From Corynebacterium jeikeium (lineage in GTDB: Bacteria > Actinomycetota > Actinomycetes > Mycobacteriales > Mycobacteriaceae), in contig NZ_JFCH01000007.1 in NCBI RefSeq assembly GCF_000738175.1, forward strand, positions 34,541 through 98,540: DNA of 64,000 bases, written 5' to 3'. Below are positions 42,985 through 52,600 of this stretch, piece after piece; the first letter of the stretch is position 1; each line of letters starts with the position of its first letter. A program made the position numbers and the translations under genes. The notes under the pieces are model-generated. The model ran no database searches and was not told the origin of the DNA. It saw only the letters and a program-made list of their open reading frames with translations.

Positions 42985-43833
42985 CTAGCGCTTCTGAAAC
43001 ACCAGCACCAGGTTGGAAACCGCGAACTCGCGGAACCCCGGCACTCGCACCATCCACCACGCCCACCAGGGGTGATAGCGCGGGAATGCGGCCACCAGCT
43101 CGGCGCTTTCGCCGTGCACCTTGCGTGCATACTTCAGGCCTGCGGCTGCGGAGACGTTGAACAGGCTCTCGCCCCAGCGGTTCTTTGGCGGCTTGCCCAT
43201 CTTCTTCTCATAGCGCCGGGCGGCGAATTCCCCGCCCACGTAGTGCTGCCACAGCCCGGTTTCGTGCCCGCCGAATGGACCCAGCCACACGGTGTAGCTG
43301 TAGATCATCACTCCGCCTGGCTTCGTCACCCGCAGCATCTCGTCGGCCATCCGCCACGGATCCGGTACGTGCTCGGCGACATTGGAAGAGTAGGTGATGT
43401 CGAAGGCGTCACTAAGAAAGGGGAGGTCCAGCCCCGAACCCCGCACCGAGGTCTGCAACTTAATGCCCGCGGCGGCCATCTCGCCGACGTCGGGTTCGCA
43501 GGTGTAGTAGTCCGCGCCGGCCTTGTCGAAGGCCACGCCGAAGTAGCCGGGGCCGCCGCCGACGTCCAGGATCTTCGTGCCGCGCAGGGGCTCGCTCTGG
43601 TCTTCAGTTTGTCTAGCCTCCTGCCCAGAATCCTGCCCCGCGCCGCGCACGCCCGCATAGATGTCGCGGATCAGCCCGACGGTGTCCTCGGCCAGGTGGC
43701 CGTAGAAGATGTCGGGTCGGGTCTGCTCGTACTTGAAGTCGCTCAGCAGGCCGAAGGAGCGGCGCAGAGTGGCGCGGCGACGGAAAACGCTCAGTGTCTG
43801 GCGCTGGCGGGCGGGGCGGTTGTTCGGGCTCAT
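42985..43833 (-). CDS. SAM-dependent methyltransferase (Rv0224c type)
   Basis: 282 aa. Class I methyltransferase: motif I ILDVGGGPGYFGVAFDKAG near residue 90, an acidic residue after strand 2 (YTCEPD), and the post-III TYSSNVAEHVPDPWRMADEMLRVTKPGGVMIYSY. The C-terminal region (FREFAVSNLVLVFQKR) fits Rv0224c-like proteins, which adjoin a glycosyltransferase in Mycobacterium as here. Substrate unknown; a lipoglycan or cell-wall precursor is suggested only by neighbours. A plus-oriented dispersed motif lies antisense over FLSDAFDI. Divergent from the glycosyltransferase gene. Confidence 0.88.
   Translation of the reverse strand: MSPNNRPARQRQTLSVFRRRATLRRSFGLLSDFKYEQTRPDIFYGHLAEDTVGLIRDIYAGVRGAGQDSGQEARQTEDQSEPLRGTKILDVGGGPGYFGVAFDKAGADYYTCEPDVGEMAAAGIKLQTSVRGSGLDLPFLSDAFDITYSSNVAEHVPDPWRMADEMLRVTKPGGVMIYSYTVWLGPFGGHETGLWQHYVGGEFAARRYEKKMGKPPKNRWGESLFNVSAAAGLKYARKVHGESAELVAAFPRYHPWWAWWMVRVPGFREFAVSNLVLVFQKR
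43403..43423 (+). repeat. Dispersed motif copy (+ orientation) inside the methyltransferase gene
   Basis: AAGGCGTCACTAAGAAAG followed by GGG. Antisense to the gene (codons for PFLSDAF). The 5' GG pair is replaced by AA. Confidence 0.7.
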
Positions 43834-43927
43834 CGAGTGTCTATCTTTTCAGGTTGTGCTGACTCTTTCCGCAGATTCACCAAACCCTGCAAAGTCGCAG
43901 GCGGTGGCTACTAACATAGTGTCCATC

Positions 43928-45088
43928 ATGAAAGTACTGCTTCTCTGCTGGCGCGACACAAACCACCCCGAAGGTGGCGGCAGCGAACGTTACTTGGAGC
44001 GCGTGGGGGAGTACCTGGCCAACCAGGGCCACCAGGTGGTGTTCCGCACTGCCCGCTATCCCGGCTCCACACGATCGCAGCAGGTCGGCCGTAATTTCCG
44101 TTTCTCTCGTGGCGGCGGCAACCTGACGGTTTACCCGCGCGCGCTGGCTGCGATCCTGGCCGCCCGACGGGGGCGTGGGTCCCTAGCGGACATTGGCCGT
44201 CCGGACGTTGTGGTGGATACGCAAAACGGCGTGCCATTCTTTGCCTCCCTGGTCAGCGGCGCGCCCACCGTCGTCTTGACCCACCACTGCCACCGCGAAC
44301 AGTGGGCCGTCGCCGGCCCGATCCTCTCCCGCATCGGCTGGCTGATCGAGTCCACCATCTCGCCCTGGATCCACCGGCGCCGCCGCTGGGTCACCGTCTC
44401 TGCCCCCTCCGCCGAGGAATTGGTGGAGCTTGGCGTGCCGCGCGGCAACATCGAGATCATTCGTAACGGCATCGATCCGGTCGCTCCTTCTTTGATTCCG
44501 GACGCCCCCAGCCCCAACTCCGACAACGCCAGCGAGGAGCAGACGATCCACCTGGTGGCGTTATCCCGACTGGTCCCCCACAAACAGATCGAGCACGCAC
44601 TGGACGCGCTGGCTGCCGTGGCGCGCACCCACCCGAATGTGCGCCTGGATGTTATCGGCGACGGATGGTGGGCTGACCGCCTGCGCGATTATGCCCGCGA
44701 GCTGGGGATTGAGCCGCTGGTAGTGTTCCACGGCTTCGTGTCCGAGGAGCTGAAGCATCGCATCCTCAACCGCGCCTCTGTACACGTGATGCCCTCGCGC
44801 AAGGAGGGGTGGGGCCTGGCCGTGATCGAGGCGGGGCAGCATGGGGTGCCGACGGTCGGCTATGAGTCCTCCGCCGGGTTGCGCGATTCCGTCATCGACG
44901 GGGAAACCGGCTTGCTGTGTTCTTCCCCCGGTGGGCTGATGAACGCGGTCGAGTACCTGCTGGATAATCCGGAGAAGCGCCGGGAGATGGGCCGGGCCGC
45001 GAAGCGCCGGGCCGAGGAGTTTTCCTGGGATGCCACCGGCGCCGCCTGGGAGAAGTTGCTGCGCCAGGAGGTCGCGCGCGGTCGCTAG
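43928..45088 (+). CDS. GT4-family glycosyltransferase (Rv0225 type)
   Basis: 386 aa from ATG 43928 (MKVLLLCWRD); the frame is open to 43709 but that stretch is antisense to the methyltransferase. GT-B fold: N-terminal HPEGGGSERYLERVGEYLA, a central linker IRNGIDPVAPS, donor domain with VALSRLVPHKQIEHALDA and the EX7E-type SRKEGWGLAVIEAGQHGVPTVGYES. The enzyme class is retaining, with a nucleotide-sugar donor; the exact product is unknown, and neighbours (DUF3068, aftD) point to lipoglycan or arabinan assembly. The stop codon overlaps the convergent gene's stop in CTAG. Confidence 0.9.
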   Translation: MKVLLLCWRDTNHPEGGGSERYLERVGEYLANQGHQVVFRTARYPGSTRSQQVGRNFRFSRGGGNLTVYPRALAAILAARRGRGSLADIGRPDVVVDTQNGVPFFASLVSGAPTVVLTHHCHREQWAVAGPILSRIGWLIESTISPWIHRRRRWVTVSAPSAEELVELGVPRGNIEIIRNGIDPVAPSLIPDAPSPNSDNASEEQTIHLVALSRLVPHKQIEHALDALAAVARTHPNVRLDVIGDGWWADRLRDYARELGIEPLVVFHGFVSEELKHRILNRASVHVMPSRKEGWGLAVIEAGQHGVPTVGYESSAGLRDSVIDGETGLLCSSPGGLMNAVEYLLDNPEKRREMGRAAKRRAEEFSWDATGAAWEKLLRQEVARGR

Positions 45089-46902
45089 TCAGCGCTGTCG
45101 GCGCTGTGAGTTTTGCCTGTCTTGTCGGGCAGCGGCCGGTTACGGCCGTTGAGCTGCAGCCGGCGGGTGACGCGCCACAGCCACACGCACATGCCCCACA
45201 TCATGAGCATCCAGTAGAACGTCATGCCCACGAACAGTGGCGCGCGATCTTGGACCGGCGAGCGCGGCAGGGTGGGGCTCTGCACCCGGTAGAGGTCGTA
45301 GTTATCGGCACTGAGCACGCGCCGGATGCCCTTGGAGTTCAGCACCTGCAGCGCCTTGGTCATCGCCGCGCCGTCGGTGATGGAATACCAGTCCACCAGC
45401 ACCCAACTCACGCCATTGCGCTTGAGGGTGTTCTTGCCGTTCATAAGATCCGACAGGATCCCCATGCTGGTCGGGTTGCCATCCACCACCTGGCCATCGA
45501 CGACCAGGAACCCAGGATCCATCGGTGAACCCGGCAGCAACTTCAGCCCCGGATCCACGTGCGGCCGGTCGCCGCGGGTGCGGTAGTTGCCCGGCGGGAG
45601 CAGCACAATCTTGCCGTTCGGAGCGCCGGAGATGATGGTGAACATCTGGCTCCACGTCTCCGAGATCTGTACCCGCTTCAGCGGCGCCATATCCGCCGGA
45701 TATGCGGGGACGGTCAGTACACACGCAATCGCCAGGCCGGTCGCCGCGGCACGCGGCGCCCACCGCGAACGGCTGGAACTGTCTGCCTTAGCCGGGGCCT
45801 CTCGGACGTCCCCAGCGCGGCGGCGCGGGTCCATCCGCTCCACCGCCACGGCGATCAGCAGCACAAACCCCGGAATCGCCAGGCACACGAACTTCGAGGT
45901 ATCACGGAACATGCCCGCGCCGGGTACGTGGCTAATTGCAAAGCCCATAAGATCCACGCCCCAGCCGGTGGCCAGCAGAGGGGGCGTCACTAAGGCAAGA
46001 ACAGTTAGCACCGCAACGCCGCGATAGACGCGCCACAGCTCCTTGAAGCCGAGCAACAGCACCACGCAAAGGATCACACTCACGACCACCGAAAACAGGG
46101 TGCGCGACGGCGGGATGGCCTCGGCATTCCAAATCCCCGAAAGCCCCATAGTGGAGGCAAGCGGGCCTAAGAAGCTTTCGCCGCGGGCGGAGAAAAGAGC
46201 GGCGGACAGGGCATCGGAGCGGGTCTGCGAAGGATTAGAAATCCAGATCGCCGGCAGCAACCACGGCAACGCGGCGATGATGCTGGCAATGAGGCTGCGC
46301 AGGCGCTCCCCATGCGAAGGTGCGAACACTAGCGCCGTGATCAGCGCCAGGATCAAACCAGTCGGCACAAAGCCACACAAACAGATCGCCACATACAGCA
46401 GACCGTGGGAGCGCGCGGCGGCCAGAAAAGCGACCGCAGGCAGCAACATGCCTGCAGTGGCGACGGTCCACTGGCCCTGCAGAAAACGCTCGATGACGAA
46501 CGGATTCCACACCACAAACAAAGCGGCAACCAGCTGCGCGGACAGTCGCCCGCCCGCCATATCCCGCACCATCGCGGCGGCGAAGTAGCAGCCCATCAGG
46601 CAGGAGACCAGCACGAGCATGCTGGCCAGGAGCGTAGCGGAGACGGTGGGGGAGAAGAGCGTTAGCACCGCATCCTGTGGCAGGGCGCGCGGGGCGCCAT
46701 CGTTGATGCCCAGGTTGTTGGAATTCTCCGGTAGGGAATCGGGCACGAACATGTCCCGCAGCAGAAACGCCTTCGAGGAATCCGGGCGCAGACCCAGCCA
46801 GAACGGCCACAAAGTGACGATAGAGACGAGGAAAGACCACCCCAGCGCGATCCTTTGATCGCGCTTGGCGGTGGTCTTCGGGGGCTGCGTTTTCACAGCC
46901 AA
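45085..46902 (-). CDS. Large integral membrane protein (Rv0226c type)
   Basis: 605 aa. About 11-12 hydrophobic segments in the first 400 residues, beginning LGWSFLVSIVTLWPFWLGL, followed by a soluble domain (about residues 420-550: KRVQISETWSQMFTII, LLPPGNYRTRGD) and a final membrane segment (LFVGMTFYWMLMMWGMCVWLW). This looks like a GT-C-like envelope protein; in position and shape it matches Rv0226c. No catalytic motif can be named. An internal plus-oriented dispersed motif overlaps ALVTPPLL. The gap to the upstream DUF3068 gene is 34 nt, so they are co-transcribed. Confidence 0.82.
   Translation of the reverse strand: MAVKTQPPKTTAKRDQRIALGWSFLVSIVTLWPFWLGLRPDSSKAFLLRDMFVPDSLPENSNNLGINDGAPRALPQDAVLTLFSPTVSATLLASMLVLVSCLMGCYFAAAMVRDMAGGRLSAQLVAALFVVWNPFVIERFLQGQWTVATAGMLLPAVAFLAAARSHGLLYVAICLCGFVPTGLILALITALVFAPSHGERLRSLIASIIAALPWLLPAIWISNPSQTRSDALSAALFSARGESFLGPLASTMGLSGIWNAEAIPPSRTLFSVVVSVILCVVLLLGFKELWRVYRGVAVLTVLALVTPPLLATGWGVDLMGFAISHVPGAGMFRDTSKFVCLAIPGFVLLIAVAVERMDPRRRAGDVREAPAKADSSSRSRWAPRAAATGLAIACVLTVPAYPADMAPLKRVQISETWSQMFTIISGAPNGKIVLLPPGNYRTRGDRPHVDPGLKLLPGSPMDPGFLVVDGQVVDGNPTSMGILSDLMNGKNTLKRNGVSWVLVDWYSITDGAAMTKALQVLNSKGIRRVLSADNYDLYRVQSPTLPRSPVQDRAPLFVGMTFYWMLMMWGMCVWLWRVTRRLQLNGRNRPLPDKTGKTHSADSAD
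45981..46004 (+). repeat. Dispersed motif copy (+ orientation)
   Basis: GGGGCGTCACTAAGGCAAG followed by AACAG. Antisense in the membrane-protein gene. AAGGCAAG tail variant, as at 51174. Confidence 0.75.
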
Positions 46903-46936
46903 TAGTCTAGTGGCTCAGCGGAAATAATTGCGGGAA

Positions 46937-48214
46937 TTACTTAGCCGCCAGGCGTGCGGAGCGGTGAGCGATCCAGCCGACTACCAGCAGGATCAGGCCA
47001 ACCACGCCCAGAATCCACGGCAGGATGGTGCCCATCAGCTTGATCTTCTGCAGACCGTCGGTGGCCTTCTTCATCTGGCCGTCGCGGGACTCGTCATCCC
47101 AGGCACCCGGGAAGTACACGGCGGTACGGGTCGGGTTGTTGATCTCCTCTTCCTTGTTCTCGAAGATCTCCTGCGCCTCTTCGTCATCCTGCGCGTAGTA
47201 CTGGAAGACTTCCTCGGAACCGTTGACGATCACGCCGGTATCCGGCTGCACGCGTAGCACGCGGTGGACGGTGTAGTAGCGGGACAGCTCGACCTCCGGG
47301 CCGAGGTCCTCTTCCTTCTCGCCGTCTTCGCCTTCCTTCTTTTCGTCGGCCTTCTCGTCCTTCTTGTCCTCGGCCTTCTCGTCGCCCTTGTTCTTGATGT
47401 CGTCCGGGTCGATGCCCCAGACCTTCGCCGGGAACTTCAGACGCAGCGCGGCCAGGGTGCCCTTGTCGCCCTTGGACAACTCACCGTCGGCCTCCAGGCG
47501 CTCGCGCAGAGCAGGGTACAGCTCGGTCGGGGGAACGGTCTGCTCGAAGCGGTAGACCTTCTCGCCGTCCTGCTCTTCCTCACCGACGTAGTCGATCGGC
47601 TGGGTCTTCAGGATCTGCATGTCGAAGTAGTCGTAGGACTTGCGATCCGTGCCCATCGGGAACTGGTAGGTGATGCCCGGACGGGTGAACGGAGCGACGG
47701 AGGCCTCGACCTCTTCGTCCTTACCCTCGTTGGCAGCCGCATCCAGGGCCGGTGCGTTCAGCTCGATCGAGGACGTCGGCTCCGGCACGGGCATCTGGGT
47801 CTTGCGATCCAGGGTGATGTGGTCGATCGACGCTCTGATCAGGTTCTTCGGCTCTTCCCGGTCCGTGCGGAACAGGGTCTGGCCGGACTCGAGGGTCACG
47901 ACGTCATCGTCTGACGGCTCCTGGGCGGTGGTGAAGCGCTGGGACTGCATCTCCAAGTCCTTGTTGATGAAGCAGCTCACCTGCGGGTTGTCGCCCTTAC
48001 ACTCGGGCTTGTCCTTGTTGTTGCCCACCGGCTTGCCGGCAGCAAGCGCCCCAGAGTCCAGCAGATTGCCGGGGGTCTTCGGGGTGATGGTGGTGGATAC
48101 GAGGTCCAGCGGCAGCACCTTGCCCTTCGGGACGACATAGGTGGGCAGTGCGATGGCAAAGACCAGCATGGCTACACCGAGCACGATCGCTACGGAGGAG
48201 AGGATTCTCTTCAT
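46937..48214 (-). CDS. DUF3068-family membrane protein (Rv0227c type, lipomannan maturation)
   Basis: 425 aa. An N-terminal membrane segment (SSVAIVLGVAMLVFAIALPTYV) and a C-terminal one (GTILPWILGVVGLILLVVGWIA) flank a large extracytoplasmic domain. A long Asp/Glu/Lys-rich insert (about residues 270-300) is a low-complexity variation on the usual domain. From memory, the C. glutamicum and M. smegmatis members are required for lipomannan maturation and lipoarabinomannan synthesis. The gene order DUF3068, acyltransferase, aftD is the conserved one. It is divergent from the acyltransferase gene. Confidence 0.9.
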   Translation of the reverse strand: MKRILSSVAIVLGVAMLVFAIALPTYVVPKGKVLPLDLVSTTITPKTPGNLLDSGALAAGKPVGNNKDKPECKGDNPQVSCFINKDLEMQSQRFTTAQEPSDDDVVTLESGQTLFRTDREEPKNLIRASIDHITLDRKTQMPVPEPTSSIELNAPALDAAANEGKDEEVEASVAPFTRPGITYQFPMGTDRKSYDYFDMQILKTQPIDYVGEEEQDGEKVYRFEQTVPPTELYPALRERLEADGELSKGDKGTLAALRLKFPAKVWGIDPDDIKNKGDEKAEDKKDEKADEKKEGEDGEKEEDLGPEVELSRYYTVHRVLRVQPDTGVIVNGSEEVFQYYAQDDEEAQEIFENKEEEINNPTRTAVYFPGAWDDESRDGQMKKATDGLQKIKLMGTILPWILGVVGLILLVVGWIAHRSARLAAK

Positions 48215-48385
48215 AGGATGGGGTTTCCTGACTCTATCTGTCTATATCTATCCGGTGACTGTAGTTAGCCTGTAAAGCTTCCAATACTTTAGCCAATCAA
48301 AACTAGATACTTCGCAGATTTAAAATATTTCTCTAGAAAAGTCTTCGGGGGTGTTTTCGCTTGCCGGTCGGTTAAGCTGATCCCG

Positions 48386-49681
48386 ATGAGCACGAAGATT
48401 CCCTCCGCCCGCCCCGCGCCCTTCCTACCTGCACTGGAAGGCCTCCGCGCGATTGCCTGCTCTGGCATCATCATCACGCACGTTGCGTTCCAAACCGGCG
48501 CGGATACGGGGAACCTGCTGAACCGCATGATGGCGCGCACGGACTTCTTCGTGCCCGTGTTCTTCGCTCTTTCCGGGTTTCTGCTGTGGCGCCGCCACCG
48601 CGCGGACTTTGCGGTATCTACTTCGCAGGACAATCTGCTGACCTTAGCGGGTTACTACGTGAAGCGCCTGGGGCGCATCTTCCCGGCTTACCTGGTTACC
48701 GTCGCGGTTGTGTTGCTGTTCTTCCCGGTTGCGGGCTCGCCGACGGTGTGGCAGATGATCTCGAACGTCATCATGGTGCAGATCTACGTCGACGGTGGGC
48801 TGATCGGCGGGCTGACCCACCTGTGGAGCTTGTGCGTAGAGATGGCTTTCTACCTGGTGCTGCCTGTGATTGCGGTGGCGTGGGGGCGTCGAGAAAGAAA
48901 ATGGCGCATCGTGTGGATTGTCGTGGTGGCCGTGGCGAGCTTCGGCTGGGCCTTCATCCCCGCCTTCGCCGAGCCGCCGGCGCCGGGTGGATTGAACCCG
49001 CACATCATGCCACCTGCGTTTATCGCATGGTTCGGGGTGGGGCTGCTCGGCGCGGAGCTGGAGTCTATCGTGCAGGATCGTGCCTACGCGCGCACGGGCA
49101 AGGATGGAGCCGAGGGTATTGACGCCCGGTACCAGCTGCCGGAGGTGAGATTTGTAGCGAAGTTTCGCTGGGTGTTCTGGTTGCTGGCCATCGGTGCGCT
49201 GGCGGTCGCGGCCTCGGACGGACCGGAGGGCCTGACGCACGCGGCGCCGGCGGAGTTCGCCCGCCGGACGCTATATGGCCTGGTGTTCGCTGCCGCGCTG
49301 ATCATTCCTTATACGCTGGCACCGCGGTCGAAGTTCCTGGAGTCGGCGCCGATGCAGGCGCTGGGCCGCTGGTCGTACGCGATCTTCCTGTGGCACATGT
49401 CGCTGCTATCGCTGGTGTTCCCGCTGCTGGGCGTGCAACTGTTCAGCGGGCACACCGCCCTGGTGCTGGTGGCAACGTTCGTGCTGAGCGTGCCGGTGGC
49501 CGCGTTGAGCTACTCCTTGGTGGAAGAGCCCGCGCGCCGGTCCATTAATTCCTGGTGGCGCTCGGCGCGGGATGCCAAGCGCGAGGCTCGCGCTGCAGAG
49601 GCTGCAGTAGCGAAGACAGAGACCACCACGGCCAGCAGCACGACTGCGAGCGCGCCGTTTACCACGAACCCGCCCGCGTAG
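48386..49681 (+). CDS. tmaT: Acyltransferase-3 family membrane protein (TmaT / Rv0228 type)
   Basis: 431 aa, about ten membrane segments, with the acyltransferase-3 N-terminal catalytic region FLPALEGLRAIACSGIIITHVAF (the His of the first motif) and the FFALSGFLLWRR block. In C. glutamicum the corresponding TmaT acetylates trehalose monomycolate before MmpL export; assignment here rests on synteny with Rv0228 and is probable, not proven. The C-terminal 45 residues are Ala/Thr-rich and read over the 3' end of aftD on the opposite strand (172-nt convergent overlap). A dispersed motif encodes WGRRERKW in a loop. Confidence 0.85.
   Translation: MSTKIPSARPAPFLPALEGLRAIACSGIIITHVAFQTGADTGNLLNRMMARTDFFVPVFFALSGFLLWRRHRADFAVSTSQDNLLTLAGYYVKRLGRIFPAYLVTVAVVLLFFPVAGSPTVWQMISNVIMVQIYVDGGLIGGLTHLWSLCVEMAFYLVLPVIAVAWGRRERKWRIVWIVVVAVASFGWAFIPAFAEPPAPGGLNPHIMPPAFIAWFGVGLLGAELESIVQDRAYARTGKDGAEGIDARYQLPEVRFVAKFRWVFWLLAIGALAVAASDGPEGLTHAAPAEFARRTLYGLVFAAALIIPYTLAPRSKFLESAPMQALGRWSYAIFLWHMSLLSLVFPLLGVQLFSGHTALVLVATFVLSVPVAALSYSLVEEPARRSINSWWRSARDAKREARAAEAAVAKTETTTASSTTASAPFTTNPPA
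48883..48904 (+). repeat. Dispersed motif copy (+ orientation) in tmaT
   Basis: GGGGCGTCGAGAAAGAAAA followed by TGG. One core change (TCA to TCG). It encodes a basic loop between membrane segments. Confidence 0.7.
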
Positions 49682-52600
49682 TAGATTTCGCTGCCCCAGG
49701 CGCCCCGGATGCACAGCAATAGCGCCAGGAACGCGGCCGCCCCGGTGATGGCCTTGCCCGCCTGGATGGTGCGGCGGAAGGCACGACTGCGTGGGGTGCG
49801 CTCTGTAGGCTGGGTCTTGCTTGCTGCCGCTGTCTCAGCTATCGCTGCCGCCGCACTATCCGGCAGCGCCGGCATCCGGCGGGTCCGCCGCACCACGAAG
49901 ATGCACAGTCCCACCAGCACCAGCGCCGCCACCAGGCCGATGGCCAGCCATGCGCGGTATAGTTTCGTGCCCTCGAAGTGGATCTTGACCAGCCCGGACT
50001 TGCCCTCCGGGACGATCCACCCCTGCTGCCAGCCATTCACCGTGATTGGCGTGAGCTGTGTGGTTGCGCCGCCTTCTTCCAGCGTGGCGATGCGCCCAGG
50101 GTTCGCCTGCGAGGGGCTGAACAGCACGCGCTTCTTATCCGAGGCCTCCAGGCGGGTGGATTGCTCGCCGGGTGCCAGCTGCTCCCGCGGGCTGGCCTGC
50201 TCCACCGGCTGTGCTGCCGGGGTTTCCCGCACCGCCGCGCCGTATAGCGGCTCGGCGACGGAGAGCGCCGCCCAGCGTGCCGTGGTGGACAGCACGTGCT
50301 TGCCCGCGGGCAGGTTCAGGGTGTCTCCGCAGGTGTAGTCCTTGCCGTCGATGGTCACGGGTGCTGGGTTCTCGCGGGCGCATTCGGAGGTGTGCACCAC
50401 GACCGGCAGCTCGCCCGCACCGTTGCCAATTGCCTCCGGCACCTCGAAGCCGCGAAGCATGACGGATTCGCTGATTTCCTGGCCGAATACCCACCGGTTC
50501 AGTGTTGCCCCTGCGTTGCCCTGTGAGTCGTCGCCGCCATCCACCGGGGGCACCGTCGGCACACGCCGCGGCGTGACGTCCTTCTCTCCATCGGCCAGCA
50601 CCTTCGCCTCGGCCACGCCGAAGTCGCCGAAGGAGCCCACGATCGTCACGCGGATCGCATCGGCCCGCCCGGCGGGAACCTTCACCTTGTTGGTTTCGCC
50701 GGTCTTAAGGGTTGCCGACGTGCCCGACACGATTCTCCCCTGCAGGTACGTCGTCACCTGCACACGCGCAGGCCGGCCCTGAATGTCCAGGTGCAAGCCC
50801 AGCCTGTTGTATGCCTCGTCCATGCGGAACTCGATGTACTGCCCCGCCACGTTGCCGACTGTCGGCCGCCATGCTGTCCTGTGCGAACCATCCACCGCGG
50901 AGGTTGCGGAAGAGTACGTTTCCGCCCCGCCGAAGCTCGTCGGGTCCGCGGCGGTGGAGGAGACCCGCACCTCGCCGCGGCCTTCCACGCGCGTCATCTG
51001 CTCCGGCGGAACCTCCTGCCCGTCCGCATCGCGCACGGGGTAGTCGCGCACCGGGTTCAGCACCTGCACCGGGTCGTCTTCGCTACGAATCTCGCTGTCC
51101 GCGCCCACCACGTTGCCGTAGTTGTGGTCGCGCAGCGCGGGCGTGTCCGTCACCGTTTGCGCGGGTAGCTCTAGTTCCTTGCCTTGTGACGCCCCCACAC
51201 GCGCCCGTGCTGCACCCTGCCTACCCAGGGCCGCGTCCGCCGCTGCCAGGCGGGGGAGGGATTCGGCGCTGGAATGGGAGACGTCGAGGCGTTCGGCGTC
51301 AATAATCCGCAGGTCACCCGCAGTGCCCTCAGTACCCTCAGTGCCTGCAGTGTCAGAAGCGACAGGATCGACCCGATAGATCCGCACCTGCTCGTCGTCG
51401 CCGAAGGCGGCGGCCTTGCTGAAACCTCCGGAGCGCTCGAGGGTGCGTTCGATCCGCTTGGCGCCGGGGGTGTCGGCGGCGGTGGTCAGGTCGTAGCGTA
51501 GTGCCAGGTAGCCCACGCCCTGCTGCCACAGTGCGGCGGCGAGGGAGGGGATGGCGGTGCCGGCTTCCAGCTCCCGCTGCACGCCGTCGAGACCGCGGAT
51601 GGCCTCGGGCTGTACTAGCGGCACGGAGTCGCGCACGACCCACGGCACGTCCAACAGGGGCTGGGCGGGTTCGTCGCGGGTGTTTCCCCAGGTCTGGCGA
51701 GCAAAGCGCGCCTTGGGGAGAATCATGGTGCGGGCGGGGGCGTGGGTTTCCCCTGCTTCCTTGGCGACTTCCGAGTTCAGCCAGTCCGCGGCCTCGGTCC
51801 AGTAGTCGGGCACGCTCCGGTAGGCGTCCGCGGCGGCGATGCGCCCGGACCAGCCCGTGGCGGTGACCACGACGACGAGCAGGCAGATGGCAATGGCGCG
51901 GGGGACCTCCGCGTGCTTCTCCGGGTGGAGCCACCGCGCCCAGCGCTCACGGCTAAGCCCCGGCCAGGGCCGGCGCGCCAGGCCGTGGGCGATGCCCACC
52001 ACCAGCGCCAATCGCACCAGGGGGTCGAACTTGTGCAGGTTGCGCAGCGGCGCGCCCGCGCCATCCAGGAAGATTCGGCCCCAGGAGGCCAGCGGGGAGA
52101 TCGGGGCGGTGGCGAAGACCATCGCGGCCACGCCCAGCAGCAGGATCGCCAGCCAGCGGCGGGCGAAAGGTAGCTGCGGGCGGGTGAGCCCCCATAAGCC
52201 CAGGAATGCCACCAGCAGGGTGCCGGCGACGAAGACGGGCTCGCCGACCAGCTCGTAGCCGCCCTGGCGTTCGGCGGAGAGGAAGGGGGTCCAGCTGGTG
52301 GTGCCGCGCAGGATCTCCGCGAGGTTCATCCAGTTGGTGGTCAGGGATGCGGACTCGATGTAGTCCGTGAACGGCGGGGAGTATTTGCCCAGCAGGAGCA
52401 GTGGGCCGATCCACCAGAACGTGGCCAGCAGGCCTGCGGGCACCCACCACAGCGCGAAGTACAGGCCCACGCGCGGGCGGCGGATGCACATGCCCAGCCA
52501 GAAGATCACGGCGGGCAGGATGGCCACGGCGGTGGCGACGGCGTTCACCGCGCCCAGGCACAATACGGCCAGGGCGCTCAGCAGGGCGTATTTCGCCAGG

